A stretch of DNA of 64,000 nucleotides from contig NW_020312848.1 in assembly GCF_003265705.1 (NCBI RefSeq), positions 52,867,642 to 52,931,641 of the forward strand, written 5' to 3'. The stretch comes from Callorhinus ursinus (lineage: Eukaryota > Chordata > Mammalia > Carnivora > Otariidae). The translations under genes were made by a program, and so were the position numbers. The notes under the pieces are model-generated. The model saw only the letters and a list, made by a program, of their open reading frames with translations. It ran no database searches and was not told the DNA's origin. Positions 1-11,211 of this stretch are shown here, in pieces; positions within the stretch are counted from its first letter, which is position 1; every line of letters begins with the position of its first letter.

Positions 1-690
1 TGTTTATAGCAGCAATGTCCACAATAGCCAAACTGTGGAAAGAGCCAAGATGTCCATCGACAGATGAATGGATAAAGAAGGTGTGGTATATATACACAAT
101 GGAATATTATGCAGCCATCAAAAGGAATGAGATCTTGCCATTTGCAACAATGTGGATGGAACTGGAGGGTGTTATGCTGAGTGAAATAAGTCAATCAGAG
201 AAAGACATGTATCATATGACCTCACTGATATGAGGAATTCTTAATCTCAGGAAACAAACTGAGTGTTGCTGAGTGGTAGGGGGTGGGTGGGATGGGGTGG
301 CTGGGTGATAGACATTGGGGAGGGTATGTGCCATGGTGAGTGCTGTGAATTGTTCAAGACTGTTGAATCACAGATCTGTACTTCTGAAACAAATAATGCA
401 AGATATGTTAGGAAAAAAGAAAAAGAAGAAGATAGGAGGAGGGGAAGAATAAAGGGGAGTAAGTCGGAGGGGGCACGAACCTTGAGAGACGATGGACTCT
501 GAAAAACAAACTGAGGGTTCTAGAGGGGAGGGCTGTGGGGGAATGGGTTAGCCTGGTGATGGGTATTAAGGAGGACACGTTCTGCGTGGAGCACTGGGTG
601 TTATGCACAAACAATGAATCATGGAACACTATATCAAGAACTAATGATGTAATGTATGGTGATTAACATAACAATAAAAAATTTAAAAAA
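1..690 (+). mobile_element. LINE-1 3' end (end of ORF2 plus 3' UTR), cut by the window start
   Basis: This is the 3' end of a young carnivore L1; its body lies upstream of the window. The ORF2 frame is open from base 3 to the stop at 231-233 and carries the family's C-terminal signature (IAK.W, then IYTMEYYAAIK and WMELEG). The 3' UTR runs from 234 to about 680 and contains two related blocks, each with an 'aaacaaactgag' start and a G-rich middle. It ends at 'aacataacaataaaaaattt' followed by A-rich sequence. The intact C-terminal frame suggests a younger copy than the other L1s here. The target-site duplication cannot be checked because the 5' end is missing. Confidence 0.9.
3..233 (+). pseudogene. 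L1 ORF2 C-terminal fragment
   Basis: About 76 codons of the L1 endonuclease/reverse-transcriptase polyprotein, the extreme C-terminus downstream of the RT and Cys-rich regions. The frame is uninterrupted to a TGA stop. It aligns by eye with the minus-strand L1 around 32,053-32,280 and the plus-strand L1 around 49,910-50,130. Whether the full ORF2 is intact cannot be judged from this window. Confidence 0.85.
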
Positions 691-1787
691 AGAGAAATGG
701 GGCCATTTTTCATAAGCAAGGTGTTGCAAAACTGTGTGTGCCCCTTCCCAGAAGACTGAATTACACATATTGTAGTAAGAGAGGGGAAACCGTAATGCCT
801 GCCAAATTCCTAGAAGAAATCCCTTTTACTCAGGAATTATGCTTACTTGATGGTTAACGTTTTTTTGTCAGGGAATAGAGATGGAATTACCTCTTAATGT
901 TGTAAATGAGGTAAGAGACTTATGATTAGCTATCACCTCGGGTCTACTATTTCTGTCTTGATAAGGAAGTAAAAAAGGGCCATTTGACCTCTAATGTGGT
1001 TGTTTAGTTGTGTACATGGAGTTTAACAACCAGCTTTAGGCAAACTCTGCTGTGAATGCCTCTTTGTTCAGATCAGCTATGCCACCTCTGGTTTCCTGGA
1101 TATTTGAGTGTTGAAAGAAACCCTACCCTTGGCAGAGGGCTTAAAGTGTGCTTAGTTGCTTAGTATAGTCTTGAATAGGGGATAGTGAACACCTAAGGAC
1201 TGATTATATGTCAGAGGCTGTGCCTTTACAAGCATTAACTTGTGTAGTTCTGATTTCAACAGATTTCTGACCCTTGATATCCTAAAACCACTATTATGAT
1301 TAAGCAAATTAAAGTGTCTGATTCCAAAAGAAAGTTGTAAAATAGATAGATTTTGTACTTCTAGTGAATTATAATAACAAATATTCATTAAATGAATTAA
1401 TATTCATGGTTAGTAGAGTAGAAAGAAGAAATGATTTACATGTAAGAGATCACAAGAGTCTAAATATGTATATATTTAACAGAAAAAATTGAATGAAGAC
1501 AGAAAAGTTGATAATGAAACATATTATAAAATATTCTACAAAGTTAAGATATTCACAAAATCAAACATACCTAGGAATTGCTGGGCAATGATCAGTTGAT
1601 GGTATTTGTTAGGAAAATATTCTTAGGTAAAGATATCTAGTGAGCATCATGGAGTTTTGATAAAAGGACAGAGATAATAAAACTTGTTGGGGGCATTTCA
1701 TTGAAACCACTATAGTGTTTTCTTCTGCTTCATCATGATCAGAATGTCTACTCTGGATTATAGTAACTGTTTATATAGAAGGGTATG
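691..1787. other. AT-rich unassigned sequence
   Basis: About 1.1 kb between the L1 3' end and a microsatellite. No repeat family, splice-bounded exon or RNA gene is recognised, and the open frames are short and AT-driven. Confidence 0.5.
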
Positions 1788-1802
1788 TCTCTCTCGCTCT
1801 CT

Positions 1803-1875
<73 letters not shown>
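1788..1875. repeat. Compound microsatellite (CT)n-(GT)n-(GA)n
   Basis: A CT-rich run is followed by about 19 GT units and then about 14 GA units. The CT and GA blocks are reverse complements, so the tract can fold back with the GT run as the loop. It is likely length-polymorphic. Confidence 0.95.
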
Positions 1876-1879
<4 letters not shown>

Positions 1880-2099
1880 TCTCTGAATGAAACTAGGTGA
1901 TTAATGCATCTTTTGAACATTTGTATTCCTTGTCTACTGATATATTGTTCTGATGTATTTGTAGAAATAAATTAAATCTTTAATTGATTATCTCAGATGG
2001 GAAATTGGAAAATATCTTTTTCACCTTTTTTGTAACTCTGCATCTAATTGGTTATATGTTGAGCTTCTTTTATATCTGCTCCTCTCCTCAGTTGCTGAC

Positions 2100-2970
2100 C
2101 CTGCCCTAACTTTGGTGCTTATAAACATTACTAGGTAATGCAATAGCTTACTCCTAACTGGGTCTTTTGCCTACTGTCTGTTTTGCCAATCTGTTTTTAA
2201 TATTGACCCCGAGTTCTTCTGAAAAGAGAGATCTGATCCAATTGCCCCTTGAAAAATAAACAATTTAGATGTCTCCCCATGGCTGACAGAATAAAGTTCA
2301 GCATTCTATTTTTCAACTATGAATTTCTCTAGGCTGCATTATCTTGACACTGTGTTTGGTACAAAGTTTCCATGCTCTTAAAGATTTTTGTTTTTTGCCT
2401 GTCATAAAATTTTATCAAAATGTGTTGGAAATCTTGATTTAATTATTGACCTACTTTGCTTACACAGTCAGTCTTGATTTCAATTGTATTGCTATTCCAA
2501 CTAGTCACTGCTATATATAAGGTGCTCATTAAAATGAAAATTGGGTGCCAGAACAATCTGACCTTAATTCAGTTTAGTTTTGTACTTCATGCCCTTCTGT
2601 GCACATTCCAGTACATCTGCTCTTCAACCCTTCCAAAACCTCTTGGCTTTTCCTTTTGGTATCATCTCCATGTAGGACCACCTTCCCACACATAGCAAAA
2701 TCTTATCTTCCTGCAAGGCAGATCCCTAATTCCACATTGTTTTTGAAGCTTTCACTGATCTCATTCTCAAGCTTTCCCTGACCCTCATAAGAAGGACTTA
2801 TTTCTTTCTTTGGAATCCAACTGCATGTTCTTTTGGGCCTCTACTATGGTACTGCACTTTTTCTGCTTGAGAATGCAGTTAGCTTTTAAACTCCCATTTC
2901 CTCTACCTCTTTGAAAGTTTCTTGAAGACACAGGTGATGCCTAACTCATCTTAATTGCCTACATGGCATA
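2100..2970 (+). mobile_element. Ancient CR1-clade LINE remnant (L2/L3-like)
   Basis: A degraded stretch with the pattern of the CR1-clade LINE 3' half. It contains 'gatctgatcca', 'ctccccatggctgacagaataaagttcagcattct', a CT-rich block, 'agctttcactgatctc', 'tactatggtactgcac' and a final 'ttgaagacacaggtgatgcctaactcatctt'. No ORF survives. The family call rests on motif order recalled from L2/L3 consensus and the boundaries are approximate. It is immediately followed by a younger SINE. Confidence 0.45.
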
Positions 2971-2989
2971 GATAAAAAACACTAACTTC

Positions 2990-3185
2990 GGGGCGCCTGG
3001 GTGGCTCAGTCGTTAAGCGTCTGCCTTCGGCTCAGGTCATGATCCCAGGGTCCTGGGATCGAGCCCCGCATCAGGCTCCCTGCTCGGCAGGAGGCCTGCT
3101 TCTCCCTCTCCCACTCCCCCTGCTTGTGTTCCTGCTCTCGCTATCTCTCTCTCTGTCAAATAAACAAATAAAATCTTTAAAAAAA
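2990..3185 (+). mobile_element. Carnivore tRNA-derived SINE (Can-SINE)
   Basis: Complete plus-strand copy: tRNA-like head 'gggcgcctgggtggctcag', CT-rich body, 'caaataaacaaataaaatcttt' and a poly(A) tail. It is flanked by a clean duplication 'aaaaaacactaacttc' at 2974-2989 and 3186-3201. It still has several CpGs, so it is relatively young. Confidence 0.97.
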
Positions 3186-3201
3186 AAAAAACACTAACTT
3201 C

Positions 3202-4003
3202 ATGAAGAAAACGCATACTTAGTATTTATTAAGTGGAGTTCTAATAGATCAATATTTTCCTATGAATATTCTTTAGAACTCTATTTCTGCAGGATGTCAG
3301 CAGTTATTATATTAAATGGAGTTCTTTGGCCAAAGAGGTTTGGAAAATACTGGGCTAAACAGAGTCAAATACATTTTTTTAAAAACTGAGATGCTTATCA
3401 GAGCCTTTAATGCTGAAGTTCTCAAAGGGGAAAGTATCCTATCTAGTGTTTCCAGACTTACCTGGCCACAGAACCTTTATTCACAGACTGATATGCAGTG
3501 TATAATCCAGTGAGAACTAGCTGGCTTCTGTCTTAGAGGTGAGAACAGTTCCAAATTCTAAACTATATAGCCTGGGAGTTAACTTGCTTAGGAATTAAAT
3601 CTTTAACAGAATTTGGCACATGAAAATGCAGTTATTGACTTCTAAGCTGGAAGAGGCATCTCAGGAACCTCATCAGGATAAGCACTGTTAGATTTTTTTT
3701 TTTAACATTCCAGATGCCTAAATTACAGCTAATTGTTATATAGAATGTGTCAATATTATATAATTTATCCTAGTGTATAGGATAGTATATGGAAATTTTC
3801 ATAATTAATTCTTACTTGATTTCTCCTAACTTATCCACTTTAGTTTATATATACATATTAATATATATGTAATATATAATGTATATATGCATGTTTTCTA
3901 TAGCATATGAGGAATTTGAAGAACAATTTTATAGATGCACAGTTGTGTAGGCTTTGGACAAAAAGGATTGAACTTATTGTTCAGAGTCAAAATGAAAGGG
4001 GGC
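3202..4003. other. AT-rich unassigned sequence
   Basis: No gene or identifiable repeat. Around 3,845-3,895 there is a TA-rich tract of alternating 'tatata/tgtata' of low complexity. Confidence 0.5.
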
Positions 4004-4020
4004 TTAATAAGAAGCTTTTT

Positions 4021-4207
4021 TCTAAAAAAATTATTTGAGAGGGAAAGAGAGCATGCGTATATGAGTGGGGGAGGGGCAGAAGGAGAGGGAGAAGCAGACT
4101 CTCTGCTGGGAAGGGAGCCCGATGACTTGGGGCTTGATCTCAGGACCCTGGGATTACTACCTGAGCCAAAGGCAGACACTTAACTAACTGAGCCACCCAG
4201 GCATCCC
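4021..4207 (-). mobile_element. Can-SINE, minus strand, diverged
   Basis: Reads as the reverse complement of the SINE: GA-rich block, 'gagaagcagactc', 'gagcccgatg', 'accctgggatta', 'ctgagccacccaggcatccc' at the right end, which is the tRNA-like head. The flanks 'aataagaagctttt' (4006-4019) and 'aataagctttt' (4208-4218) form an imperfect target-site duplication. Confidence 0.9.
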
Positions 4208-4219
4208 AATAAGCTTTTA

Positions 4220-6539
4220 AGAAAGGGATTAGTCCTGCTCTGGTTTCAACACCCTCATCAGTGATATGCATTTTGATCTCGCCTGACAGATCACATATGA
4301 TTCCACTAATTTCTTCACATTTAATGTATACTCAGTTTTCACTGGGAATCTGCACTTGGACACAATGGAAGAAGTTGCCTTGGGAAAATATGCTTCAACT
4401 TCTGTCATTCTCTTCATCTCAAGTTACAGTCTTTTTAAGAGCTGAACTGTATCCTTTGTATTCTTTGTATTTTCCTTTAACTTGAGTACTGTGCTGTGTA
4501 CCCAGCAGGTATTTCAAAGACATCGTTAGGCTGACAAACCTTCATTAGGTTTTACATGAAAGAACATCTTGATGATAAGTTAGGGTGGAGTGCAGGGGTG
4601 GTGGTGGGCCAAAGCATCAGCCCCCTGGAGACTGGGAATAGAATAAAATGACCTTGATGAGCAAGAACAAATATAAGGATTTTCACTAGTACACTCAAAG
4701 AACAAAAACCACATCATAAAATGTAAAATGAGTAATGAGGAGCTAGATCCGAGTACCTCTGAAAAACATCTAAAAGTCATAATGAATTACATAAGCCACC
4801 ATGAGTTAGCAACATAGCACCTTTTTAAAAACAGGGTATTTTCCCCAGGATATGTTAAAAAGGAGTATAGTAGGCAACATTTATGCTTGAAGTCTATCTC
4901 ATGTTAAATGATATAATTTTATGAGATAACTTGGAAAGTGTGAGTTAAAGAAATATAAAATGCCATTGATATTTCAATTCTGTGAATCTTCCCTGAAAGA
5001 TTCCTGAAAGTATTATGCCTATTAAGTCTCTTCATAAGTAATGACAGTATCTGCAAGCTGAGATCTCAAATTCTGAAGTATGATATTGGTTATAATGCAG
5101 ATAAAGTATTCTTTGTGTTTTTAACCATAATAATATGACAATCACCATACTGGGGAGATGTTCCCATGTGAAGAAGAGAGACGTCATTCTTGTCCTTGTA
5201 ATACCTCTAGTGTATTAAGAGTAGTATTCCTATACTGTCAACCTGTATGTAGCTCTATTGCTGAATATTCATGTGATTTCAGTTACACATGCTATGGGAT
5301 TTCAAAGATTCATAACAATTACAAAAACCCACATACCTATTTTGGAAAATTTATATTGAGTAGTAAATATGCAATAAAAAGATTCATTCTCTGCCATTAA
5401 CTCATTAAAGTTATTGTTTAACAGAGGTGAGGATTTTAAATAAATTATGTAACTGGAGAAAAATACCATAAACACAGTTTTACTGTAGTTTTATAGTATA
5501 ATGTAAAGGGGCTCGGTTTGTCATCAGATGGCTTTCATTAGTGGGGAATGTATATATATTAAATAAATTCTAAAGCTAAAAAGTAAAAATTCCCGGTTTT
5601 ATTCAAAGCAGCCAAAAAATTTATAGAGATTTTGGACAATATAATTGATACAGTGATGAAAAATATTTCAGCTTTGTACCTTATAAAAAGAGAATATGCA
5701 TTTTCAAATTGTACCTTATAAAAACGAACTACCATGCCATAAGAAGCCCAAACATCCCTGTAGAGATTCCCACATGAAGAGAAATTAGAGCTCTTAGTCC
5801 TCAGGTCCAGCTGAGCTCTCTGTTACTAGCCACCTTAATTTATCTGCCACAGGGGTAAGCCATCTTAAAAGAGTATCTTCCACACCCAGTTGAGCTGCCT
5901 ACTGCTGGTTAGGTTCTCTAGAAGCAAATATTGAGAAGGAGTTGGTGATGCAGGTGGTTAGTAGACTTCAGCACCTTTGTAATTGGGGGGGTTTGGGCAG
6001 AGGAAGAATCTAAATTGCAGTAAAGGTCTGACAAAGCTTTTGCCAATGAAGTGTGAAGCTCTATGGTGAGCTTTGCTCATCAAATCTGTTCAGAGTAGAA
6101 ATAAAATGGCTGGACCTTTATGTTCCTGTCTTCCTCAGTCATCAGGTGTGAGCTGTTCTGGAAAGGATGTGACCTCAGATGAAGTAGTTTTCTGTGCCTG
6201 AGGTGGACTCTGAAGGAGCTGACAGCTGGAGGGGTCTGCTGACTGCATAAACCATAACTTGGTAGCAAATCCTTTGAAAACTGGATCCTGGTAGTGTGTC
6301 TCCTTAGCTGCCTCACTGCCCCCCACTTGGAACAGAGATGAGTTGTCCTGGGGTGGTTTGTTATACAGTGTATTAACTGTAATACATCAAAAAAAAAATC
6401 CAGGTAAATTAAGTTACAAAATGAAAAAAATAGTAAAGCCTATTATTTAATTGAGGTATTTATTTATTTGATCTCTGTGTGGGTAAGGATTATTTAGGTG
6501 TTTATTTGGTCTCTGTATTTAATGGAAGGAATCAAAAAG
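4220..6539. other. Unassigned sequence; higher-GC block at about 5,920-6,340
   Basis: No gene is supported. The block at about 5,920-6,340 is richer in GC and CT/AG-balanced than its surroundings and reads like an old LTR or other interspersed repeat ('gatgcaggtggttagtagactt', 'gaagctctatggtga', 'gttctggaaaggatgtgacctcag'). I cannot name the family. Minus-strand frames at 6,080-6,326 lie in this block, overlap each other in different frames and have no recognisable domain. A short repeated phrase 'ttgtaccttataaaaa' occurs at about 5,676 and 5,710. Confidence 0.4.
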
Positions 6540-7257
6540 AAAATGTCAAGGAATAAAAAATTCTTTAATGTAGAGCTATCATAAAATTAAAGTTTGAACA
6601 ATAAATGGGACAATACTTATAACAAAAAATAGGCAAAGAATTTCTATCCTTTAATATATGATATACTCACATAAATTGATAAGAGATTCTGAGTATAGAA
6701 ACATGTCAGAAAAAATATACATCCATATAATGAATCTATGAAAAATACTCCATCTCATGAATAAATAATTATAAATTAAAACTGTAAGAAATATCATTTT
6801 AGTTTTTAAAAATATTAAAAAAAACTGGTACTCCCTGATTATGTTGATGGGATAAGGTCATTCACATAAATCCTGATGGAAGAAGAATTTCTAAAGACTC
6901 TTCTAGAAAGCATTTTAGCAATATGCATTAAAAGTCATAAAATTGTATAATCTCTCTTACCAGTAATTAAATTTTCAAAACCTACCTTGGAGAAATCTTC
7001 CAGTATTTATGTCTTAAAATATTCATCTCAACCTTTTATGTTTGTTGATAGCCAAATGGGATAGTTTTAGTAATTGATGGGATAGAACATTATATGGCCA
7101 TTAAGCATGCTGTTTAGTAAGAAATTTTAATAATGAGAAAAGGTGTTTATTATGTTCAATAAAGTACACAAAATCTATATACAATAAAGATTCAACTATG
7201 AAAAATGTTTATATGTGCTTGAAAATGTAGCAATTTGTCCATAGTTGCTTCTACTCT
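6540..7257 (+). mobile_element. Ancient L1M remnant (ORF2 C-terminal part)
   Basis: Strongly decayed, frame-broken L1 sequence in sense order. It shows the 'aaattaaaactgtaagaaatatcatttt' region, 'aagcattttagcaatatgcat', 'agtaattaaattttc', the remnant of the 'tggccattaa' box near 7,095, and 'aaaatgtttatatgtgc' near 7,205. The order matches the last 700 bp of ORF2 and early 3' UTR of old L1M subfamilies. A Can-SINE later inserted at its 3' side. Confidence 0.6.
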
Positions 7258-7270
7258 TAGGAAGATTTTT

Positions 7271-7470
7271 TTTTTTTTAAGATTTTATTTATTTATTTGA
7301 CACAGAGAGAGAGAGACAGTGAGAGAGGGAATACAAACAGGGGGAGTGGGAGAGGGAGAAACAGGTTTCCCGTGGAACGGGGAGCCCAATGCGGGGCTCA
7401 ATCCCAGGATCCTGGGATCATGACCTGAGCCGGAGGCAGACCCTTAATGACTGAGCCACTCAGTCACCCC
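7271..7470 (-). mobile_element. Can-SINE, minus strand
   Basis: Poly(T) tail at the left, 'aagattttatttatttatttgac', GA-rich block, 'aatgcggggctcaatcccagg' and the tRNA-like head 'ctgagccactcagtcacccc' at the right. The target-site duplication is 15 bp with one mismatch (cttaggaagattttt at 7256-7270, tttaggaagattttt at 7471-7485). Confidence 0.96.
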
Positions 7471-7485
7471 TTTAGGAAGATTTTT

Positions 7486-9088
7486 AAGTAGTATTAATTT
7501 CTACCCACCTTAAACAGGGGAAAGATATTCTCTTTAAGCTCCCACCCTAAAGAAGACATTTATGTCTCCACTGGGGGACACTTAAAAGTATTCAGGACTG
7601 TTGGACAATGAGTGGTTCTCAGACAATAATTCGCAAATTCACCCTCAAGCACCTTCAAGTACTGTGCTTTCACTTACCCTCTGGGTCTTGGGGCCAAAGG
7701 TCCCTTTCCTTTACTGGACCTCCTTTCTCTCCCCAGTTCCTTCAGGCCCAGGTCCCCCCAGCTTCCTTTTATTCCTTTCTTCCAGTCACAGTTTTCACCC
7801 CCAAACTGGGTTCAACCAAAGTTAGAATGATGTTTTAATCTTTTTTTCTGCTTCAGTGATACCTTCAGTTGCTACTGAGTATATGGGAAATATACATATC
7901 TAAGTGACTTGGTCTAATAAATGTTTTGGCTTGATCTATCCATGTTATTGTTGTTAAAACTTATGCTGGTTAGAGGAGGTTAGATGAACTAAAAAGGAAA
8001 TCCATCTGAGATCCTGCAGTTTCTTCTTGAAAACTTAAGAGTTCTGGGAACTTTGGCAAAGTGCGTTGTATTTAGATTGTAACATGGTTTGTATTCAGGG
8101 AATTCAGAAGACTTCCAGAAAAGCGTTATAGGTCACACTGAAAATTTGTCATCTGAGTTATAGAGAAATGTCTCAATTACCTCATGAGACCTCTTGCTCA
8201 ATTTTTCCTCTAATCTGTTTGATGACAGAAATAGGCAGTGCTATGGTTTCTTACACTACTGAAAAGTAGTGTAAGAAACTTCTCTTTTTCAGAAATTTCT
8301 CTGTGCTTGACTCAGACTTTCTCTGTGAAGAAAAGAGATGACATATGTATGAATTTTTAAGACTATTTTAGGTGGCTTTAGTGACCATACCATACCAACC
8401 TTTTAAGCAGCCCCTCTATTCTAGCTTCTTCTCTAGTAGAGGAAAAAAATCGACAGAAGCCACGTTGGCAGCGAAGAAAGCATTTCTGCCTATGACAATG
8501 TGTCTGGCAGAAACTGGTCTGTTCATTTGTGGATGGTTTAATCGATGGTCTTTTTTAGCAGCTGGGTCTTTTCTCCCTGATGTGTAACCCAATGTCTCAC
8601 CCTTGCCCTTGTCTTCTCCATGATTAAGAAAAAGAAAGCTGTAGACCTCTACCTCTAAGGGTATTTCCTTGATTTCACAAAAGCTGGGAAGATATGGAGC
8701 AAAAGTTGGGAATAAAAGAAACAATCAAACCATACAAAGTATTTGAGAAAATACATTCACTGACACAGAGAACCAGAGCTTAGTTCCTAATAAAAGCCCT
8801 GCCACTTTTTGTAGGTATCTGTGCTCATCAGTTAATTTCTTCTGGGTAGCTGGGCTAAGCTTATGAGATTGTCTAAACATGGATCCTTAAGAAAACAAGT
8901 ACATAACTATCTCACCAGCAATGTATATTCTTTAAATGTCACTAAACTTAAAATATGAAATCATCAGTTAAGCTTTTATGCAGAAAAAAACAAATGATCA
9001 TCATAGGAACAAAAGTCAATAAAATGTTGGATTTCTTCTTTGCACGGATCAGTAAAAGCGAAAATGGAATAACTGTAAAACATTTAAA
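7486..9088. other. Unassigned sequence with one perfect hairpin
   Basis: No repeat family recognised. Short overlapping frames at 7,600-7,840 and 8,370-8,725 lie in both strands and show no domain. A perfect inverted repeat is at 8,246-8,279. The stretch 8,440-8,545 has several CpGs (tcgac, acgtt, gcgaa, atcgat) in an otherwise CpG-poor area. Confidence 0.45.
8246..8279. repeat. Perfect inverted repeat: 15-bp arms, 4-base loop
   Basis: The arm gtttcttacactact (8246-8260), loop gaaa (8261-8264) and arm agtagtgtaagaaac (8265-8279) are exact reverse complements. It would form a tight stem in RNA or a small cruciform in DNA. It is not part of any transposon I recognise. Confidence 0.97.
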
Positions 9089-9102
9089 GAAAAAATGTAT
9101 TC

Positions 9103-9331
9103 TTTTTTTTTTTTAAAGATTTTATTTATTTTAGAGAGAGAGGGGGGAGAAGGAAGTGTGTGAGTCGGGGGAGGTCCAGAGGGTGAGGGAGAGGAAGAAG
9201 GAGAGAATCTCAAGCAGACTCCTTGTGAACCTGGGAGCCTGATGTGGGGCTCTATCTCATGACCCTGAGATCATGACCTGAGCTGAAACCAAGAGTCAGA
9301 TGCTTAACCAACTGAGCCACTCAGGAGCCCC
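9103..9331 (-). mobile_element. Can-SINE, minus strand (older subtype)
   Basis: Poly(T), 'aaagattttatttatttt', long GA-rich block, 'gagaatctcaagcagactc' (the older SINEC subtype, with gcttgagattctc in sense), and head 'ctgagccactcaggagcccc'. The flanks 'aaaaaatgtattct' and 'aagagtatattct' are a weak target-site duplication. Confidence 0.92.
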
Positions 9332-9344
9332 AAGAGTATATTCT

Positions 9345-10990
9345 AATAAAGCTCTTCAGCTGTGTTATCATTCACAGGTGAGGACTACTGAGACAGATAC
9401 TATGACTTAAAAACTTTCAAAATACTACATAAATATCTTTTTTTTTGTAGCTATTACTAAAGGAAATCTTAGAATTCCAGAAGAAAAATGAAATTGAGGA
9501 GAGGTAGTTGGGTATGTGGAGAAGAGAAAAAGAAAACTTGATTAGAGAGGTTGTTGGAATGTGGTCTTAAGATTACAAAAGAAAAGAACCATCATTTTAG
9601 AGATAACATGATAAAGGGTGTATGTGTGTATGGGTTAATGTTTACTGACATGACCATAGTAAATGAAATGAATTATTTCTCATTCACTTATCTGTTAAAC
9701 AAAAGCAGAACATAAAAGGTAAAAAGTTTATTATGCAAATACTAAACCTTACTACTTATTACAAAGTAGTGAGCTTGGAATGGGAAAATGAGTTTCAGAA
9801 AGGCAGGGAGTTCCCAATTGAATTGTTTATTTAAATAAAGGGAATAAAAATAAATTTTGTGCTTGATTATGTGGTTATGAATTAATAATTATACAAGTAA
9901 TATCTCCAGGTATGTTATATTAATATGAATGATATTAAAATATTTAGGTTCATTCTAAAACATAAAAAAAGAATATGATCTATATTTCAAAACCATATTA
10001 GAAAAGGGTAACATATTTGAAAAGAAAAGCTTGAGGAAAGATGACATAGCATGGAGCTGTGAAAATTGTGAAGATTATATAAAACTATTGAAAATGTTTG
10101 AGTAATGTTAGATGAAATATAATAATACTGAAAATGTGAATTATGTAAATTATGTAAATATACGTTCATGTGGAAGATAACATAAGGATAGTGGCACTAA
10201 TAATTTAGAAGTATTAAATTATTTTATCATTCCCACAATTCTTTGTCCTAAAAAATAAATTGCTTTTGTAATAATTTACTTGAAATAATATATTTTTGAA
10301 TAAAATGCCTGTCTCTGCAAAGATTTTACAAAGGAAATATTTTATTTTTGTTTTGTAAACAATTTTAACTTTCCTGCTTTACTTTTGATATGTGATAAGC
10401 TAACAGTTTATACAAAAGCATCACCTGTAATATTTACTTTCGATATGTGATAAACTAACAACTTACACAAAAGCATCACATGTAATATTATTTTAATGAA
10501 ATGGTGTTTCTGGTCCATGATGGAATTGAATTTTGGTTCAAATAATTATCAAATACTCAAAGTGGTTACCTCTGTGACTCTTTGAAAAAAGCTTCTTTAA
10601 TAATCTTGTATCTTTTCCTCATTTGAAGTTATTGCTACATCACTGGAATAATCTACCTTGTCTTCAAGTTGTTTCATTATATGTTATATTTCCCCGGGTA
10701 GTGTATGTTTTCTGGAGCTGAAATAGAAAGTGCCATCAAAAAGAGTTCAGGAGGCTTATTTTCACTGAAGTCTCGCTGAAGACAGGGACCATTCCTCTAT
10801 TTAATGTTGTTCATGCCATTGCTGCCACAGCCTCAGTAATTCAAAGAACACTGAGAAAGCCCTGCAGGCAAGGGTGCACCATGGTAAGGGCAGGTAACAG
10901 GACTGGTCACTGTTGTGATGTGGCCATCCCATTTCAGCAGCATTGGGAAGTGTGGTCCTAGTTGTGAGATCTATAGATCTGATGAGTAAT
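9345..10990. other. AT-rich unassigned sequence
   Basis: Very AT-rich between 9,820 and 10,500 with no coding signal. It holds the tandem duplication at 10,381-10,490. The segment at about 10,775-10,860 faintly resembles an L2 3' end but is too weak to call. Confidence 0.45.
10381..10490. repeat. Two-copy tandem duplication, 55-bp unit
   Basis: Units 10,381-10,435 and 10,436-10,490 abut exactly, each starting 'acttt' and ending 'tgtaatatt'. They differ at 7 of 55 positions, five of them transitions, so the duplication is old. No transposon family is recognised. Confidence 0.95.
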
Positions 10991-11018
10991 TGTGCTATAT
11001 TGCCTGGAGTCCATTTTT

Positions 11019-11211
11019 TTTTTTTTAAGATTTTATTTATTTATTTGTCAAAGAGAGAGAGAGAGAGCACAAGCATGGGGAGTGGCAGGAAGAGGGAGAA
11101 GCAGGCTCCTTGCTGAGCAAGGAGCCCGATGCAGGACTTGATCCCAGGATGCTGGGCTCATGATCTGAGCAGAAGGCAGAACCTTAACCAACTGAGCCAC
11201 CCAGGAGTCCC
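11019..11211 (-). mobile_element. Can-SINE, minus strand
   Basis: Poly(T) tail at the left and the head 'ctgagccacccaggagtccc' at the right. A perfect 18-bp target-site duplication 'tgcctggagtccattttt' occurs at 11,001-11,018 and 11,212-11,229, indicating a comparatively recent insertion. Confidence 0.98.

Noticed and set aside
2990..3100. tRNA-like heads of the SINEs as tRNA genes
   Set aside because: They are the tRNA-derived 5' parts of Can-SINEs followed by CT-rich bodies and A tails, with target-site duplications. None is a stand-alone tRNA.
3935..4183. 82-codon plus-strand and 93-codon minus-strand ORFs
   Set aside because: Both lie largely within the SINE at 4,021-4,207. The recurring SINE-derived peptides (for example GLDLRTLG) recur in other SINE frames.
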